NCBI GenBank assembly: GCA_937896295.1
Contig: CALBME010000123.1
Coordinates: 1 to 21,170, forward strand
Source: an uncultured Micavibrio sp.
Lineage (GTDB): Bacteria; Pseudomonadota; Alphaproteobacteria; Micavibrionales; UBA1664
Reading direction: 5' to 3'
DNA length: 21,170 nucleotides
Shown here: piece after piece, positions 7,492 to 14,691 of the stretch
Layout of the letters: each line of letters opens with the position of its first letter
Position numbering within the stretch: the first letter of the stretch is position 1
Program-made: the position numbers and the translations under genes
The notes under the pieces: generated by a model
Database searches by the model: none
Told to the model about the DNA's origin: nothing
Seen by the model: the letters and a program-made list of their open reading frames with translations, nothing else

Positions 7492-8562
7492 TTAGCGCAA
7501 AAGCCTGCGTGCTTCAGCCATGCGCCGTTCCGACGCAAGCGCGAACGCCTCGCCGGCACCGGCATAGCTTGAATCAACGCTCAAGGTTTGATTCATAAGC
7601 TGTTGAATCAATGGCGCGACCTCGCCCTTGCCATTCGCCTCGATCGGTTCGGACAGAATGCGCGCGTGGCGCAGGTCGGTCCATTCCGAGAAGCTCTGAA
7701 CCAGACTTTCCGCAAAGACCTGCTTCATCGCCTCACGCTCCAGCAGACGAAAAACATCCGCCCTTATCCAGCGAGGCAGCTTGCGGACGTCCGGCAGCCG
7801 CAGCACGGCGTCGATGTCACGGCAAAGTTCATGCTGAATCCGTTCAGCCGAAAGCCATGCCGCCAGCAGGGCCTTGGGATCGGTCACGTGCAGCATCTGG
7901 GCGGCGGCGCGGCCCCGGGTCACATACGATTCAAATGTAATTTCGGGGTCGTAGTCCAGACGCTCGGCCTCATACACCATGCGGTCAAGCCGGATCCAGC
8001 CTTCACCCTTCCAGATCAGCCCGTCGTATTTTTCGGCAAAGCGCACCGGGTATCCGCCCAGCATGGCCTCAATATGCGATGCGATGTCGGTATGCTCCGG
8101 ACAGGCGGGGCCGAACAGGCGCAAGTAAACATCGATCAGCTGTGCCTCCGTGCGGGTGGCGATCAGCGGATAATGCAGGGCGCCGGCAAACCCGTATTTG
8201 GTCATCGGGTCGTCGACCGCCTCGGGCGGATCGTCGGGGGCAAAGGCCGCGCGTACGCCTTTGGCGCGTACGGGGTTGGTCTGTGCCTTCAGCAGGATTT
8301 CGTCGACCAGCAATTCAATGGAAAGACGGTACAGTGGAATATCGGCGATGAAACGTGCCAGTTCGATCCGGCCATAGGGCTGGGTGACATCCAGAAGATT
8401 AAGGCCGTCGATATTCGCACTCATGTACGGTGACGGCGGTGTCTCGGGATCGGCGGGCCGGTCCGTGGTCACGGCAATCATGGAGACCGCGTTATGCGCC
8501 GATTCTTCCGGCTGACGGATGAAACGGACGGTGCTGCCGAGTTTGAAATAGGCCGTGGTCAT
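7492..8562 (-). CDS. Hypothetical protein, last gene of the phe operon
   Basis: I do not recognise this 356-aa protein. It is soluble in character, with no signal peptide or membrane segment, and looks two-part: an N-terminal mixed region (FKLGSTVRFIRQP, with a Pro/Asp/Thr-rich linker around residues 35-45) and a long helical part rich in Arg, Ala, Leu and Glu ending SERRMAEARRLLR. Notable stretches are NIDGLNLLDVTQPYGRIELARFI and VRFAEKYDGLIWKGEGWIRLDRMVYEAERLD split over the centre. No catalytic motif stands out. Its ATG overlaps the pheT stop (ATGA) with no Shine-Dalgarno site, so translation probably depends on pheT. That context suggests steady expression with the phe operon, but gives no function. 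Codon and base use resemble the neighbours, arguing for a native gene. Confidence 0.85.
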   Translation of the reverse strand: MTTAYFKLGSTVRFIRQPEESAHNAVSMIAVTTDRPADPETPPSPYMSANIDGLNLLDVTQPYGRIELARFIADIPLYRLSIELLVDEILLKAQTNPVRAKGVRAAFAPDDPPEAVDDPMTKYGFAGALHYPLIATRTEAQLIDVYLRLFGPACPEHTDIASHIEAMLGGYPVRFAEKYDGLIWKGEGWIRLDRMVYEAERLDYDPEITFESYVTRGRAAAQMLHVTDPKALLAAWLSAERIQHELCRDIDAVLRLPDVRKLPRWIRADVFRLLEREAMKQVFAESLVQSFSEWTDLRHARILSEPIEANGKGEVAPLIQQLMNQTLSVDSSYAGAGEAFALASERRMAEARRLLR

Positions 8563-10976
8563 GCGCGCAGGCTCGCGCCGGTTTTATCTGCCACGGCCTT
8601 GATGATGTTTTTGCCAAGCCCCTCGATTTCGGCATCGGTCAGGGTTTTTTCGCGCGGTTGCAGTACGACGGTGATGGCCACCGATTTCTTGCCCGGCTCC
8701 ATGCCCTTGCCCGCATAGACATCGAACACGTCAATACGCTCGATCAGGTCGCGCGATACGCCGGCCGCGCTGCGGATGATGGAATCCGCGGCAACATCCT
8801 CGTCGACGATGAACGCGAAATCGCGGCTGATCGGCTGGAACGCGGACGGTTTGAGCAGCGGGCGCGCCGAGCCGGATTTTTTCGGCTGCGGAATACGGGC
8901 AAGGAACACTTCGAACCCGCAGGCAGGACCCTTGACGTCCAGTGCCTCAAGCGCGGACGGGTGCAGTTCGCCGAACCAGCCAAGGACATCCTTGCCCTGG
9001 CGGATCGTGGCCGAACGCCCCGGATGGTAATAGGGCGGTGCGTCCGTGGTGATCTGAACCTTGGACGCATTCATGCCGCAGGATTCAAGCACGGCCATAG
9101 CATCCGCCTTGGCGTCATAGGCGCTGACCGCGCGGTCGGCGTCTTTCGACGACCAGTCACGGTGACCCGCCGCCATGTGACGGATACCTGCGGCCGCAAA
9201 AAACTGCTCATCCGGATTTGTGCCCGTAAAGACAGGCCCGATTTCGAAAAGCGCGGCATTGGGAAAACCACGATCGGCGTTGCGCTGCGCTGCCTGCAAC
9301 AGATTAGGCAGGATGCTGGGGCGCATGCGGTCCATCTCGGATGAAATGGCGTTGGTCAGTGTCAGCGTCTGGCGCTTGTTGTCATTCATGGCCTGTGCCT
9401 CGAAGCCGATGGCCTGGTCGCTTTTCATGAAAGACCACGTGATCGCCTCGTTCAGGCCGCGTGCGGCCAGCGCACGACGCGCATCCTGGCGGCGTTTCAG
9501 GTCGGAGGACAGCGCGCCTTCGAAATGCATATCGTCGCGTTTGACCGATACGGGTTTGATGGAATCAAAACCGTGAATACGGGTGACTTCTTCGACAAGG
9601 TCGGCGGCGCCTTCGATGTCTGGGCGCCATGACGGCGGAACGACCTTCCACGGGATCATGTGATGCGCATCGATCGCAAAGCCAAGCGCCAGCAGGACAT
9701 GGTGCTGTTCCTGATGGCTTAAATGAATGCCCGCCAGTTTTTCGGTGTAATCGGGATTGAAGGTGATTTCACGCTGCCATTGGACGGGTGCGCCCGCGTT
9801 GATGACGGTCCCAGGCGTACCGCCGCACAGGTCGACGATCATCTGGGTCGCCAGTTCCATGCCCGCATTCAGGAAGGCGGGATCGATGCCGCGTTCGAAA
9901 CGGTAACGCGCATCGGAATGAATTTGCAGATGCCGGCCCGTCATCGCAGTACGGACAGGGTCGAAATAGGCGCATTCGATATAGACATTGGTGGTGGTTT
10001 CGCTGACGCCCGTGCTGGTGCCGCCGACGATGCCGCCAAGCCCCAGAACGCCGGAATCGTCGCACACAACCGTCATGCCGTCTTCCAGCATGTAGGACTT
10101 GTCGTTGAGCGCGTCCAGCGTTTCGCCCTTTTTCGACAGGCGCACATGGATATTGCCCTTGATCTTGTCGGCATCGAACACATGCAAGGGGCGGTTGAGG
10201 CCGATGGTGAAATAATTGGTGATGTCGACCAGAACCGAAATGGGGCGAAGGCCAATGGCCTTCAGGCGTGTTTGCAACCATTCCGGGCTGGGTCCGTTCT
10301 TGACGCCTTTGACCAGGCGGCCCAGGAATTGCGGGCATGCCTTGCTGTCCTTGATCTCGACGCCGATTGGCGTATCGAAAGCAGGGGTGATCGCGGGTGC
10401 GGGCAGGGGTTTGAGCGTACCGATATTTTTGGCGGCAAGATCCCGCGCGATGCCGCGAATGCCGGCGCAATCGGCGCGGTTGGGCGTCAGGTTGATTTCA
10501 ATGGTGGGGTCATCAAGGCCGAACAGCGGTGCCATGGGAATACCGATGGCCGTATCGGCGGGAAGATCGATAATGCCATTATGTTCATCCGAGAGTTTCA
10601 TCTCCCGCTCCGAGACCATCATCCCGTTGGATTCAACGCCGCGGATCTTGCTTTTCTTTAAAGTGACGTCGAGACCGGGGATATACGATCCCTCCGGCGC
10701 GAAAACGCCGACCATGCCGGCCCGCGCGTTCGGCGCGCCGCACACGACCTGCAGTAATTTGCCGTCGCCCGGATCGACCATCAGCACCTTGAGCTTGTCG
10801 GCATCGGGATGCTTGTCCGCCGATACGACTTTGGCGGTTTTGAACGGCGCGTAGGTCTTTGCACGGTCGTCGATGCCCTCGACCTCAAGTCCAACAGACG
10901 TCAGTGCCTTGGACACCGTATCCAGATCGGCGGTCGTATCCAGATGCTCTTTAAGCCATGACAGCGTGAATTTCAT
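8559..10976 (-). CDS. pheT: Phenylalanine--tRNA ligase beta subunit
   Basis: Large subunit of the alpha2beta2 PheRS that charges tRNA-Phe; it carries the editing site and tRNA-binding parts. At 805 aa it is full length: N-terminal MKFTLSWLKEHL, OB-fold tRNA-binding domain (about 39-150, with HPDADKLKV and VVCGAPNARAG), SNGMMVSEREM, the B3/B4 editing domain (about 210-390, with NYFTIGLNRPLHVFDADKI), the B5 domain, the catalytic-core-like B6/B7 (ATG-less, SSEMDRMRPSILPNLL) and the C-terminal FDX-ACB domain ending DVFDVYAGKGMEPGKKSVAI. The start ATG overlaps the GNAT stop (ATGA) and an AAAGGA lies eight bases upstream, so it has its own ribosome-binding site as well as coupling. Separation from pheS by another gene is unusual. 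Confidence 0.97.
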   Translation of the reverse strand: MKFTLSWLKEHLDTTADLDTVSKALTSVGLEVEGIDDRAKTYAPFKTAKVVSADKHPDADKLKVLMVDPGDGKLLQVVCGAPNARAGMVGVFAPEGSYIPGLDVTLKKSKIRGVESNGMMVSEREMKLSDEHNGIIDLPADTAIGIPMAPLFGLDDPTIEINLTPNRADCAGIRGIARDLAAKNIGTLKPLPAPAITPAFDTPIGVEIKDSKACPQFLGRLVKGVKNGPSPEWLQTRLKAIGLRPISVLVDITNYFTIGLNRPLHVFDADKIKGNIHVRLSKKGETLDALNDKSYMLEDGMTVVCDDSGVLGLGGIVGGTSTGVSETTTNVYIECAYFDPVRTAMTGRHLQIHSDARYRFERGIDPAFLNAGMELATQMIVDLCGGTPGTVINAGAPVQWQREITFNPDYTEKLAGIHLSHQEQHHVLLALGFAIDAHHMIPWKVVPPSWRPDIEGAADLVEEVTRIHGFDSIKPVSVKRDDMHFEGALSSDLKRRQDARRALAARGLNEAITWSFMKSDQAIGFEAQAMNDNKRQTLTLTNAISSEMDRMRPSILPNLLQAAQRNADRGFPNAALFEIGPVFTGTNPDEQFFAAAGIRHMAAGHRDWSSKDADRAVSAYDAKADAMAVLESCGMNASKVQITTDAPPYYHPGRSATIRQGKDVLGWFGELHPSALEALDVKGPACGFEVFLARIPQPKKSGSARPLLKPSAFQPISRDFAFIVDEDVAADSIIRSAAGVSRDLIERIDVFDVYAGKGMEPGKKSVAITVVLQPREKTLTDAEIEGLGKNIIKAVADKTGASLRA

Positions 10977-11467
10977 TGGTCCATTCCTTTTAAACGGTCA
11001 ATCATGCCCAGCGGCACGATATGAAAGGTGAAATCGAGCGTGATGGCGTTGTTGGAATACAGCGCCTGCGCGTCGATATTGCTTTTATCGGTCAGCCAGT
11101 AAATACGGTCCCATTTTTCCGTGCGGCCTTTGGCGGACAATGCCTCCATCAGCTTAGTTGCCACGCCCTGGCGGCGGCGCGCCGGATGCACGAACAGATC
11201 CTGCATATAGCAGACCGGGTTGATCGAACCGGCGACCGGGTGCACGACCCCGTGTAGCAGCGCAATGACCTCGCCCGTTTCTGTCGTCGCCAAAAGCGCG
11301 AACAGCGACGAATGCGGGTCCATGATCATGCGTTCGGTGTGGTCGATCACGGGTTTGTCCAGCGCGTCGCCCACATTCATGCGCCACAGCTGGCGCCAGC
11401 CGACAATATTGTCGGCAGACATCGGAACGATATGAATGCGTGCGGTGGGTGCCGGTTGCGAAACCAT
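10973..11467 (-). CDS. GNAT-family N-acetyltransferase between pheS and pheT
   Basis: A 164-aa acetyl-CoA-dependent acyltransferase of the GNAT superfamily. Motif A is clear: MQDLFVHPARRRQGVATKLMEAL, with the RRQGVA loop that binds the pyrophosphate of CoA, preceded by a beta strand (EVIALLHGVV) and followed by DRIYWLTDKSNIDAQALYSNN (motif B, with the usual Asn/Tyr region). ATG 11467 overlaps the pheS stop by one base (TGATG); the in-frame TTG at 11470 is possible but less likely. Its own stop overlaps the pheT ATG by four bases. The tight overlaps show it is made with PheRS. Its substrate is unknown; action on a ribosomal protein, an aminoacyl compound or an antibiotic are all guesses. Confidence 0.9.
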   Translation of the reverse strand: MVSQPAPTARIHIVPMSADNIVGWRQLWRMNVGDALDKPVIDHTERMIMDPHSSLFALLATTETGEVIALLHGVVHPVAGSINPVCYMQDLFVHPARRRQGVATKLMEALSAKGRTEKWDRIYWLTDKSNIDAQALYSNNAITLDFTFHIVPLGMIDRLKGMDQ

Positions 11468-12549
11468 CAAAGCCCCGTGGCGAGGTTGGGGCGGTTCAGC
11501 GGATCGAAACCATAATGGTCGAGCCAGCGTGTATCGCCTTCAAAGAAGGTGCGCAGATCGGGAATACCGTATTTCAGCATGGCCACGCGTTCGATGCCCA
11601 TGCCAAAGGCAAAGCCCTGGTATTCCTCTGGGTCGATGCCGCAATTGCGCAGGACATTGGGATGCACCATGCCGCAGCCCAGAATTTCCAGCCAGCCGGA
11701 ACCTGCGCCGATTTTTAAGCCCCCGCCGGAACGATCGCATCCGATATCCATTTCCGCCGACGGTTCCGTGAACGGAAAGAAGCTGGGACGGAAGCGGGTG
11801 GGCAGTTCATCGACGCCGAAGAACGCCTTGCAGAAATCGATCAGGCAGCCTTTGAGGTGGCCCATATGCGTGTTTTTGTCGATCACAAGCCCTTCCAGCT
11901 GATGGAACATGGGCGTGTGCGTCATGTCGTAATCGGAACGGTACGTGCGGCCCGGAATGATGATGCGGATGGGCGGTTTTTGCTTTTTCATCGTACGCAC
12001 CTGCACCGTCGACGTGTGCGTGCGCAAAAGACGCTTGGCGGCAAGGCCTTCCTCGCCTTCCGCATCGGGCAGATAGAATGTGTCATGCATCGCGCGCGCC
12101 GGGTGTTCGGGCGGGAAGTTCAGCGCGGTGAAGTTATGAAAGTCGTCTTCGATATCCGGGCCTTCCGCCACGGTGAAGCCCATATCCGCGAAAATGGCGA
12201 TCATCTCGTCAACCGTCTGGCTGATCGGATGGATCTTGCCTTTCTGGCCCGTCGAGACGGGCAGCGTCATGTCGAGTTTTTCTTTTTGCAGGCGCGCTGC
12301 AATCGCGCCCGTTTTCAGCGTCGTGAATTTGTCTTCCAGCAGGCGGGTGACGTTGTCCTTGAGCCTGTTGATTTCAGCGCCGAAGGATTTGCGTTCCTCC
12401 GGCTGCATGCCGCCAAGACCCGACATCAGCGCGGTGATCGCACCCTTTTTGCCCAGGGCTTCGACGCGGATTTTTTCAAGCGCATCAAGATCGTTCGCGG
12501 CGCTGATTTTGCTTTCCAGTTCGGATTGCAGGCTGTTTACGGCACTCAT
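11467..12549 (-). CDS. pheS: Phenylalanine--tRNA ligase alpha subunit
   Basis: Catalytic alpha subunit of PheRS (class II synthetase). From ATG 12549 (MSAVNSLQSELES) it is 360 aa: an N-terminal coiled coil that grips tRNA (about 1-85), then the class II core with HPISQTVDEMIAIFADMGF, motif 2 TYRSDYDMTHTPMFHQLEG and motif 3 GFAFGMGIERVAMLKYGIPDLR. GGAG at 12556-12559 stands six bases before this ATG; the adjacent ATG at 12552 would leave only three. The frame extends to a TTG at 12588, but those codons lie in an RNA hairpin and are not protein-like. The Ala of motif 3 that sets Phe specificity cannot be judged by eye. It follows rplT after 74 bases. Confidence 0.96.
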   Translation of the reverse strand: MSAVNSLQSELESKISAANDLDALEKIRVEALGKKGAITALMSGLGGMQPEERKSFGAEINRLKDNVTRLLEDKFTTLKTGAIAARLQKEKLDMTLPVSTGQKGKIHPISQTVDEMIAIFADMGFTVAEGPDIEDDFHNFTALNFPPEHPARAMHDTFYLPDAEGEEGLAAKRLLRTHTSTVQVRTMKKQKPPIRIIIPGRTYRSDYDMTHTPMFHQLEGLVIDKNTHMGHLKGCLIDFCKAFFGVDELPTRFRPSFFPFTEPSAEMDIGCDRSGGGLKIGAGSGWLEILGCGMVHPNVLRNCGIDPEEYQGFAFGMGIERVAMLKYGIPDLRTFFEGDTRWLDHYGFDPLNRPNLATGL

Positions 12550-12567
12550 CATAATCTCCAGATAAGA

Positions 12568-12597
12568 AGGGCGCGCTTGGTTTCCCAAGGGCGCCCT
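12568..12597 (-). terminator. Strong GNRA-loop hairpin between rplT and pheS (terminator or attenuator)
   Basis: On the transcribed (-) strand a 13-base arm AGGGCGCCCTTGG, a GAAA tetraloop and CCAAGCGCGCCCT form a near-perfect stem with one mismatch, followed by TCTTAT, a weak U-tract. It fills most of the only sizeable gap inside the rpmI-pheT operon. It could partially terminate transcription so that ribosomal proteins exceed PheRS, or act as an attenuator or RNA-processing/stability element. I see no phenylalanine-rich leader peptide of the E. coli pheM type in the gap and no ATG in it, so classical ribosome-stalling attenuation is not supported. Confidence 0.5.
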
Positions 12598-12623
12598 GAC
12601 TTTAGTCTATTTGAAAGCCTTAC

Positions 12624-13016
12624 TTAAGCGGCTTTCGCGTTTTTTGCGTTGTTTTGTGCGTCCGTCAGGGCTTTTTTAGCCTTGTCGAAGATGCCTTTGA
12701 ACGATTCCGCATCGCGCACGGCGATATCGGCCAGGACTTTGCGGTCCAGTTCGATATTGGCCAGCTTGAGACCGTTCATGAACTGACCGTAGGTCAGGCC
12801 GTGTTCGCGCACAGCGGCGTTGATACGGGTGATCCACAGGGCGCGGAAGGTGCGCTTTTTGTTGCGGCGGTCGCGATAGGCGTACTGAAGGCCTTTTTCG
12901 ACGGTTTCTTTCGCAACACGGTAGCAGCTCTTCTTGCGGCCGTAGTTACCCTTGGCCATTTTGAGGAGTTTAGCTTTGCGCGCGTGCGCGCGGGGACCTG
13001 CTTTAACGCGAGCCAT
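12624..13016 (-). CDS. rplT: 50S ribosomal protein L20
   Basis: Early-assembly 23S rRNA-binding protein of the large subunit. Starts MARVKAGPRAHARKAKLLKMAKG and continues with GRKKSCYRVAKETVEKGLQYAYRDRRNKKRTFRALWITRINAA, split here across two highly conserved stretches. At 130 aa it is about ten residues longer than usual, with an Ala/Lys/Asn-rich tail (KKALTDAQNNAKNAKAA). Its ATG overlaps the rpmI stop by one base (TAATG). L20 represses its own operon in other bacteria by binding an mRNA leader; the 129-base leader ahead of rpmI would be the place to look, but I cannot identify the binding structure. Confidence 0.97.
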   Translation of the reverse strand: MARVKAGPRAHARKAKLLKMAKGNYGRKKSCYRVAKETVEKGLQYAYRDRRNKKRTFRALWITRINAAVREHGLTYGQFMNGLKLANIELDRKVLADIAVRDAESFKGIFDKAKKALTDAQNNAKNAKAA

Positions 13017-13297
13017 TATGCACCTGCCTTGGCCGACGAAGCAGCAGCGTTATCATTTGCCTGCGTGCGGGCCTTTTTGTTTTTGAAACGTTTTTTCAGA
13101 GAATAGGGAAGGAAGTAATTCAGAACCTTCACGCCATCCGAATGGAACATCACGGCGGTGCCGCGTGCTTTGCGCTTCATTTTCTTGGGTTTGCTGATCA
13201 GACGGTGGCGGGCGTTCGACTGCTTGAACTTAACCTTGCCACTGGCGCTGACCTTGAAGCGCTTTTTGGCGCTCGATTTGGTCTTCATTTTCGGCAT
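13016..13297 (-). CDS. rpmI: 50S ribosomal protein L35
   Basis: Small basic large-subunit protein. MPKMKTKSSAKKRFKVSASGKVKF and the following HRLISKPKKMKRKARGTAVM are the L35 signature. The protein is 93 aa, whereas L35 is usually about 65; the extra ~27 residues (KNKKARTQANDNAAASSAKAGA and preceding) form a basic then Ala/Ser-rich tail. Start ATG 13297 has GGAG six bases upstream (13304-13307). It is the first gene of the rpmI-rplT-pheS-GNAT-pheT operon. infC, which often precedes rpmI, is not here; gpt lies upstream on the same strand instead. Confidence 0.95.
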   Translation of the reverse strand: MPKMKTKSSAKKRFKVSASGKVKFKQSNARHRLISKPKKMKRKARGTAVMFHSDGVKVLNYFLPYSLKKRFKNKKARTQANDNAAASSAKAGA

Positions 13298-13426
13298 TTC
13301 GGTCTCCGTAGTTGGAGTTAAAACAAGGGCTTATGGCATGCCGTTCTAGCCATCTCACCCGGGTGAAGCGGCTTTTTAACCATCTTCCATGGCTAAAAGC
13401 AAGCTTTTTGGAGCAAAGGGGGCCTT
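13298..13426 (-). promoter_or_regulatory. Leader/promoter interval of the rpmI operon with palindromic hairpins
   Basis: This 129-base gap between gpt and rpmI must hold the operon's promoter, any L20-responsive leader, and the end of the gpt transcript. It contains a perfect 12-bp palindrome TCACCCGGGTGA (13355-13366), nested inside AGCC...GGCT arms (13348-13351 and 13370-13373) and followed on the + strand by TTTT. It also has a weaker AAAAGC/GCTTTT repeat just after gpt, with short T-runs on both sides. I cannot name a convincing -35/-10 pair. The GGAG for rpmI is at 13304-13307. Confidence 0.45.
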
Positions 13427-13909
13427 TTAAATCAGGCCCTTATCTTTCTTGTACTGCTGGGTCTCGATTTCCCACGGGAAAAAGATCCATGTTTCCTGCG
13501 GCACCTCGGCCACGAAGCTGTCGAGGCTGTCGCGGCCCTGCGGTTTGACATAAAGCGCGCCAAAATGCGCCTTGGGCAGGACTTTGCGTAAAAAGCGGAA
13601 TGTACCGCCCGTATCGGCCAGGTCGTCGATGACAAGCCAGTCGGCCCCGTCCCCCGCCCATTCGATCGGCTGGATCAGCTTTGGTTCGGTGCGTTCCTGA
13701 TGTTGGTAAGATACCACGCCCACGCTTTGCACGTTGCGGATGTTGAGTTCCTGCGCCACGAGGCAGGCGGGGACAAGACCGCCGCGGGTGACACCGATGA
13801 TGCCCTTCCATGTCCGGCCGGCCAGACCCTGGCCCAGCTTGCGGGACAGGCGGTGGGTTTCATCCCATGAGGGGAAAAATTCGTGTGCGGTTGTCTCGGT
13901 CGTGCTCAT
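13427..13909 (-). CDS. gpt: Xanthine-guanine phosphoribosyltransferase
   Basis: Purine-salvage enzyme joining xanthine, guanine or hypoxanthine to PRPP. The 160-aa protein has the type I PRTase fold with the PRPP loop WLVIDDLADTGGTF (about residues 91-104), the early VTRGGLVPACL loop that binds pyrophosphate, and the Gpt-type C-terminal WIFFPWEIETQQYK with the Trp-Glu hood seen in E. coli Gpt. Start ATG 13909 gives MSTTETTAHEFFPSWDETHRL. It lies 21 bases after the stop of the unknown 213-aa gene and is probably co-transcribed with it. Confidence 0.93.
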   Translation of the reverse strand: MSTTETTAHEFFPSWDETHRLSRKLGQGLAGRTWKGIIGVTRGGLVPACLVAQELNIRNVQSVGVVSYQHQERTEPKLIQPIEWAGDGADWLVIDDLADTGGTFRFLRKVLPKAHFGALYVKPQGRDSLDSFVAEVPQETWIFFPWEIETQQYKKDKGLI

Positions 13910-13930
13910 GCCGCGAACCTTGCCGCGAAA

Positions 13931-14572
13931 TTATGCAGCCGTCAATTGAGCCGGACGGTCAGTCCTGGCCGGTGATTTCGGTTGGGCCGGATGGTAACGG
14001 CTGAAGAAATCGCTTTGCGGCACCGGCATCTGGAACGCTTTCATCGCGGCGATCTTCGGGGCCTGTGCGCCGATTTCGGCGCGGGCGGCTTCGGTGAAGT
14101 TGCGCGCAAGCCACGCGCCGCATTGTGCCAACACGTCATCGCCGCAGGGCAATGTATGGCTTTCAACGATAACGTCGTTTTGATCGCGTGTGGTAAAGGA
14201 CAGGCGCCCGTCAGCCAGAATGCCGACATCCAGCATGGTTTCTTTCAGGATATGAAAGGTGCCGTGGCTGTGCGCGCTGATCCTGAAACCGCCTTCAGCC
14301 TTGGGGGTGAAGCGGAACCACGCCGCATACAGGCCCGTTTCAGGCTCGATCCGGGGATCGTGGGTGACTTTGTCCCAACCGAATTTGTGGAATGTTCCCA
14401 TGTCATGCCAGAGGGGCGAGCGGATGCTGTGTGTTAAGCTCAGTGTTTCCGCCAGAACACAGGCCCAGCCTGCGGGTTCCGCCAGCTGTTCGCAGGCGCG
14501 TGCCCTGCGGTCTTCGAATGTGCCGACGCCGGCGGCGGCGAGCATGAAATTCAGGCCTGCAAATTCACTCAC
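13931..14572 (-). CDS. Hypothetical protein upstream of gpt
   Basis: I do not recognise this 213-aa protein. The start is GTG at 14572, supported by GAGG seven bases upstream. It has no signal peptide or membrane span. The body is mixed alpha/beta with aromatic and His-rich segments (SIRSPLWHDMGTFHKFGWDKV, then AAWFRFTPKAEGGFRISAHSHG split over two strands), reminiscent of a small beta-barrel or ligand-binding fold. The last ~30 residues are Pro/Ala/Arg-rich and probably disordered (YHPAQPKSPARTDRPAQLTAA region). It sits between polA and gpt, all on the same strand; the 119-base gap after polA suggests it begins a new unit with gpt. Base use is like its neighbours. Confidence 0.8.
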   Translation of the reverse strand: MSEFAGLNFMLAAAGVGTFEDRRARACEQLAEPAGWACVLAETLSLTHSIRSPLWHDMGTFHKFGWDKVTHDPRIEPETGLYAAWFRFTPKAEGGFRISAHSHGTFHILKETMLDVGILADGRLSFTTRDQNDVIVESHTLPCGDDVLAQCGAWLARNFTEAARAEIGAQAPKIAAMKAFQMPVPQSDFFSRYHPAQPKSPARTDRPAQLTAA

Positions 14573-14600
14573 GTTAAAACCTCATCTGTCTGATTTTTCG

Positions 14601-14613
14601 TATCCTTAGGATA
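14601..14613. promoter_or_regulatory. Inverted repeat in the polA/213-aa gene gap
   Basis: TATCCT-T-AGGATA is an inverted repeat with a one-base centre, about 30 bases upstream of the GTG at 14572. On the - strand it overlaps a TATCCT that could serve as a -10, with TTGTGG sixteen bases further upstream as a poor -35. It may be an operator or simply chance; the remaining part of the 119-base gap shows nothing else recognisable, including no intrinsic terminator after polA. Confidence 0.25.
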
Positions 14614-14691
14614 AGGACGCGAAACCTGTCCACAAATTTCCGCGTGATGTATCGCAGTGCAGCCTGATCCGACACGGAGGCAAAGGGGTTA

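Noticed and set aside
8252..8272. Direct repeat of GCGCGTACG, 15 bases apart
   Set aside because: It lies inside the 356-aa gene and encodes two similar Val-Arg-Ala triplets; too short to be more than coding coincidence.
9723..10661. A 312-codon open frame on + opposite pheT
   Set aside because: pheT is unmistakable on -; this is a compositional shadow.
12549..12588. A TTG start 13 codons upstream for pheS
   Set aside because: Those codons lie in the GNRA-loop hairpin and read unlike PheS N-termini; ATG 12549 has a well-spaced GGAG.
7492..13297. A novel defence or toxin-antitoxin system built from the GNAT and the unknown gene
   Set aside because: The GNAT protein is not paired with a small DNA-binding antitoxin, and both genes are embedded by overlaps in a core translation operon; native base use gives no sign of a mobile island.
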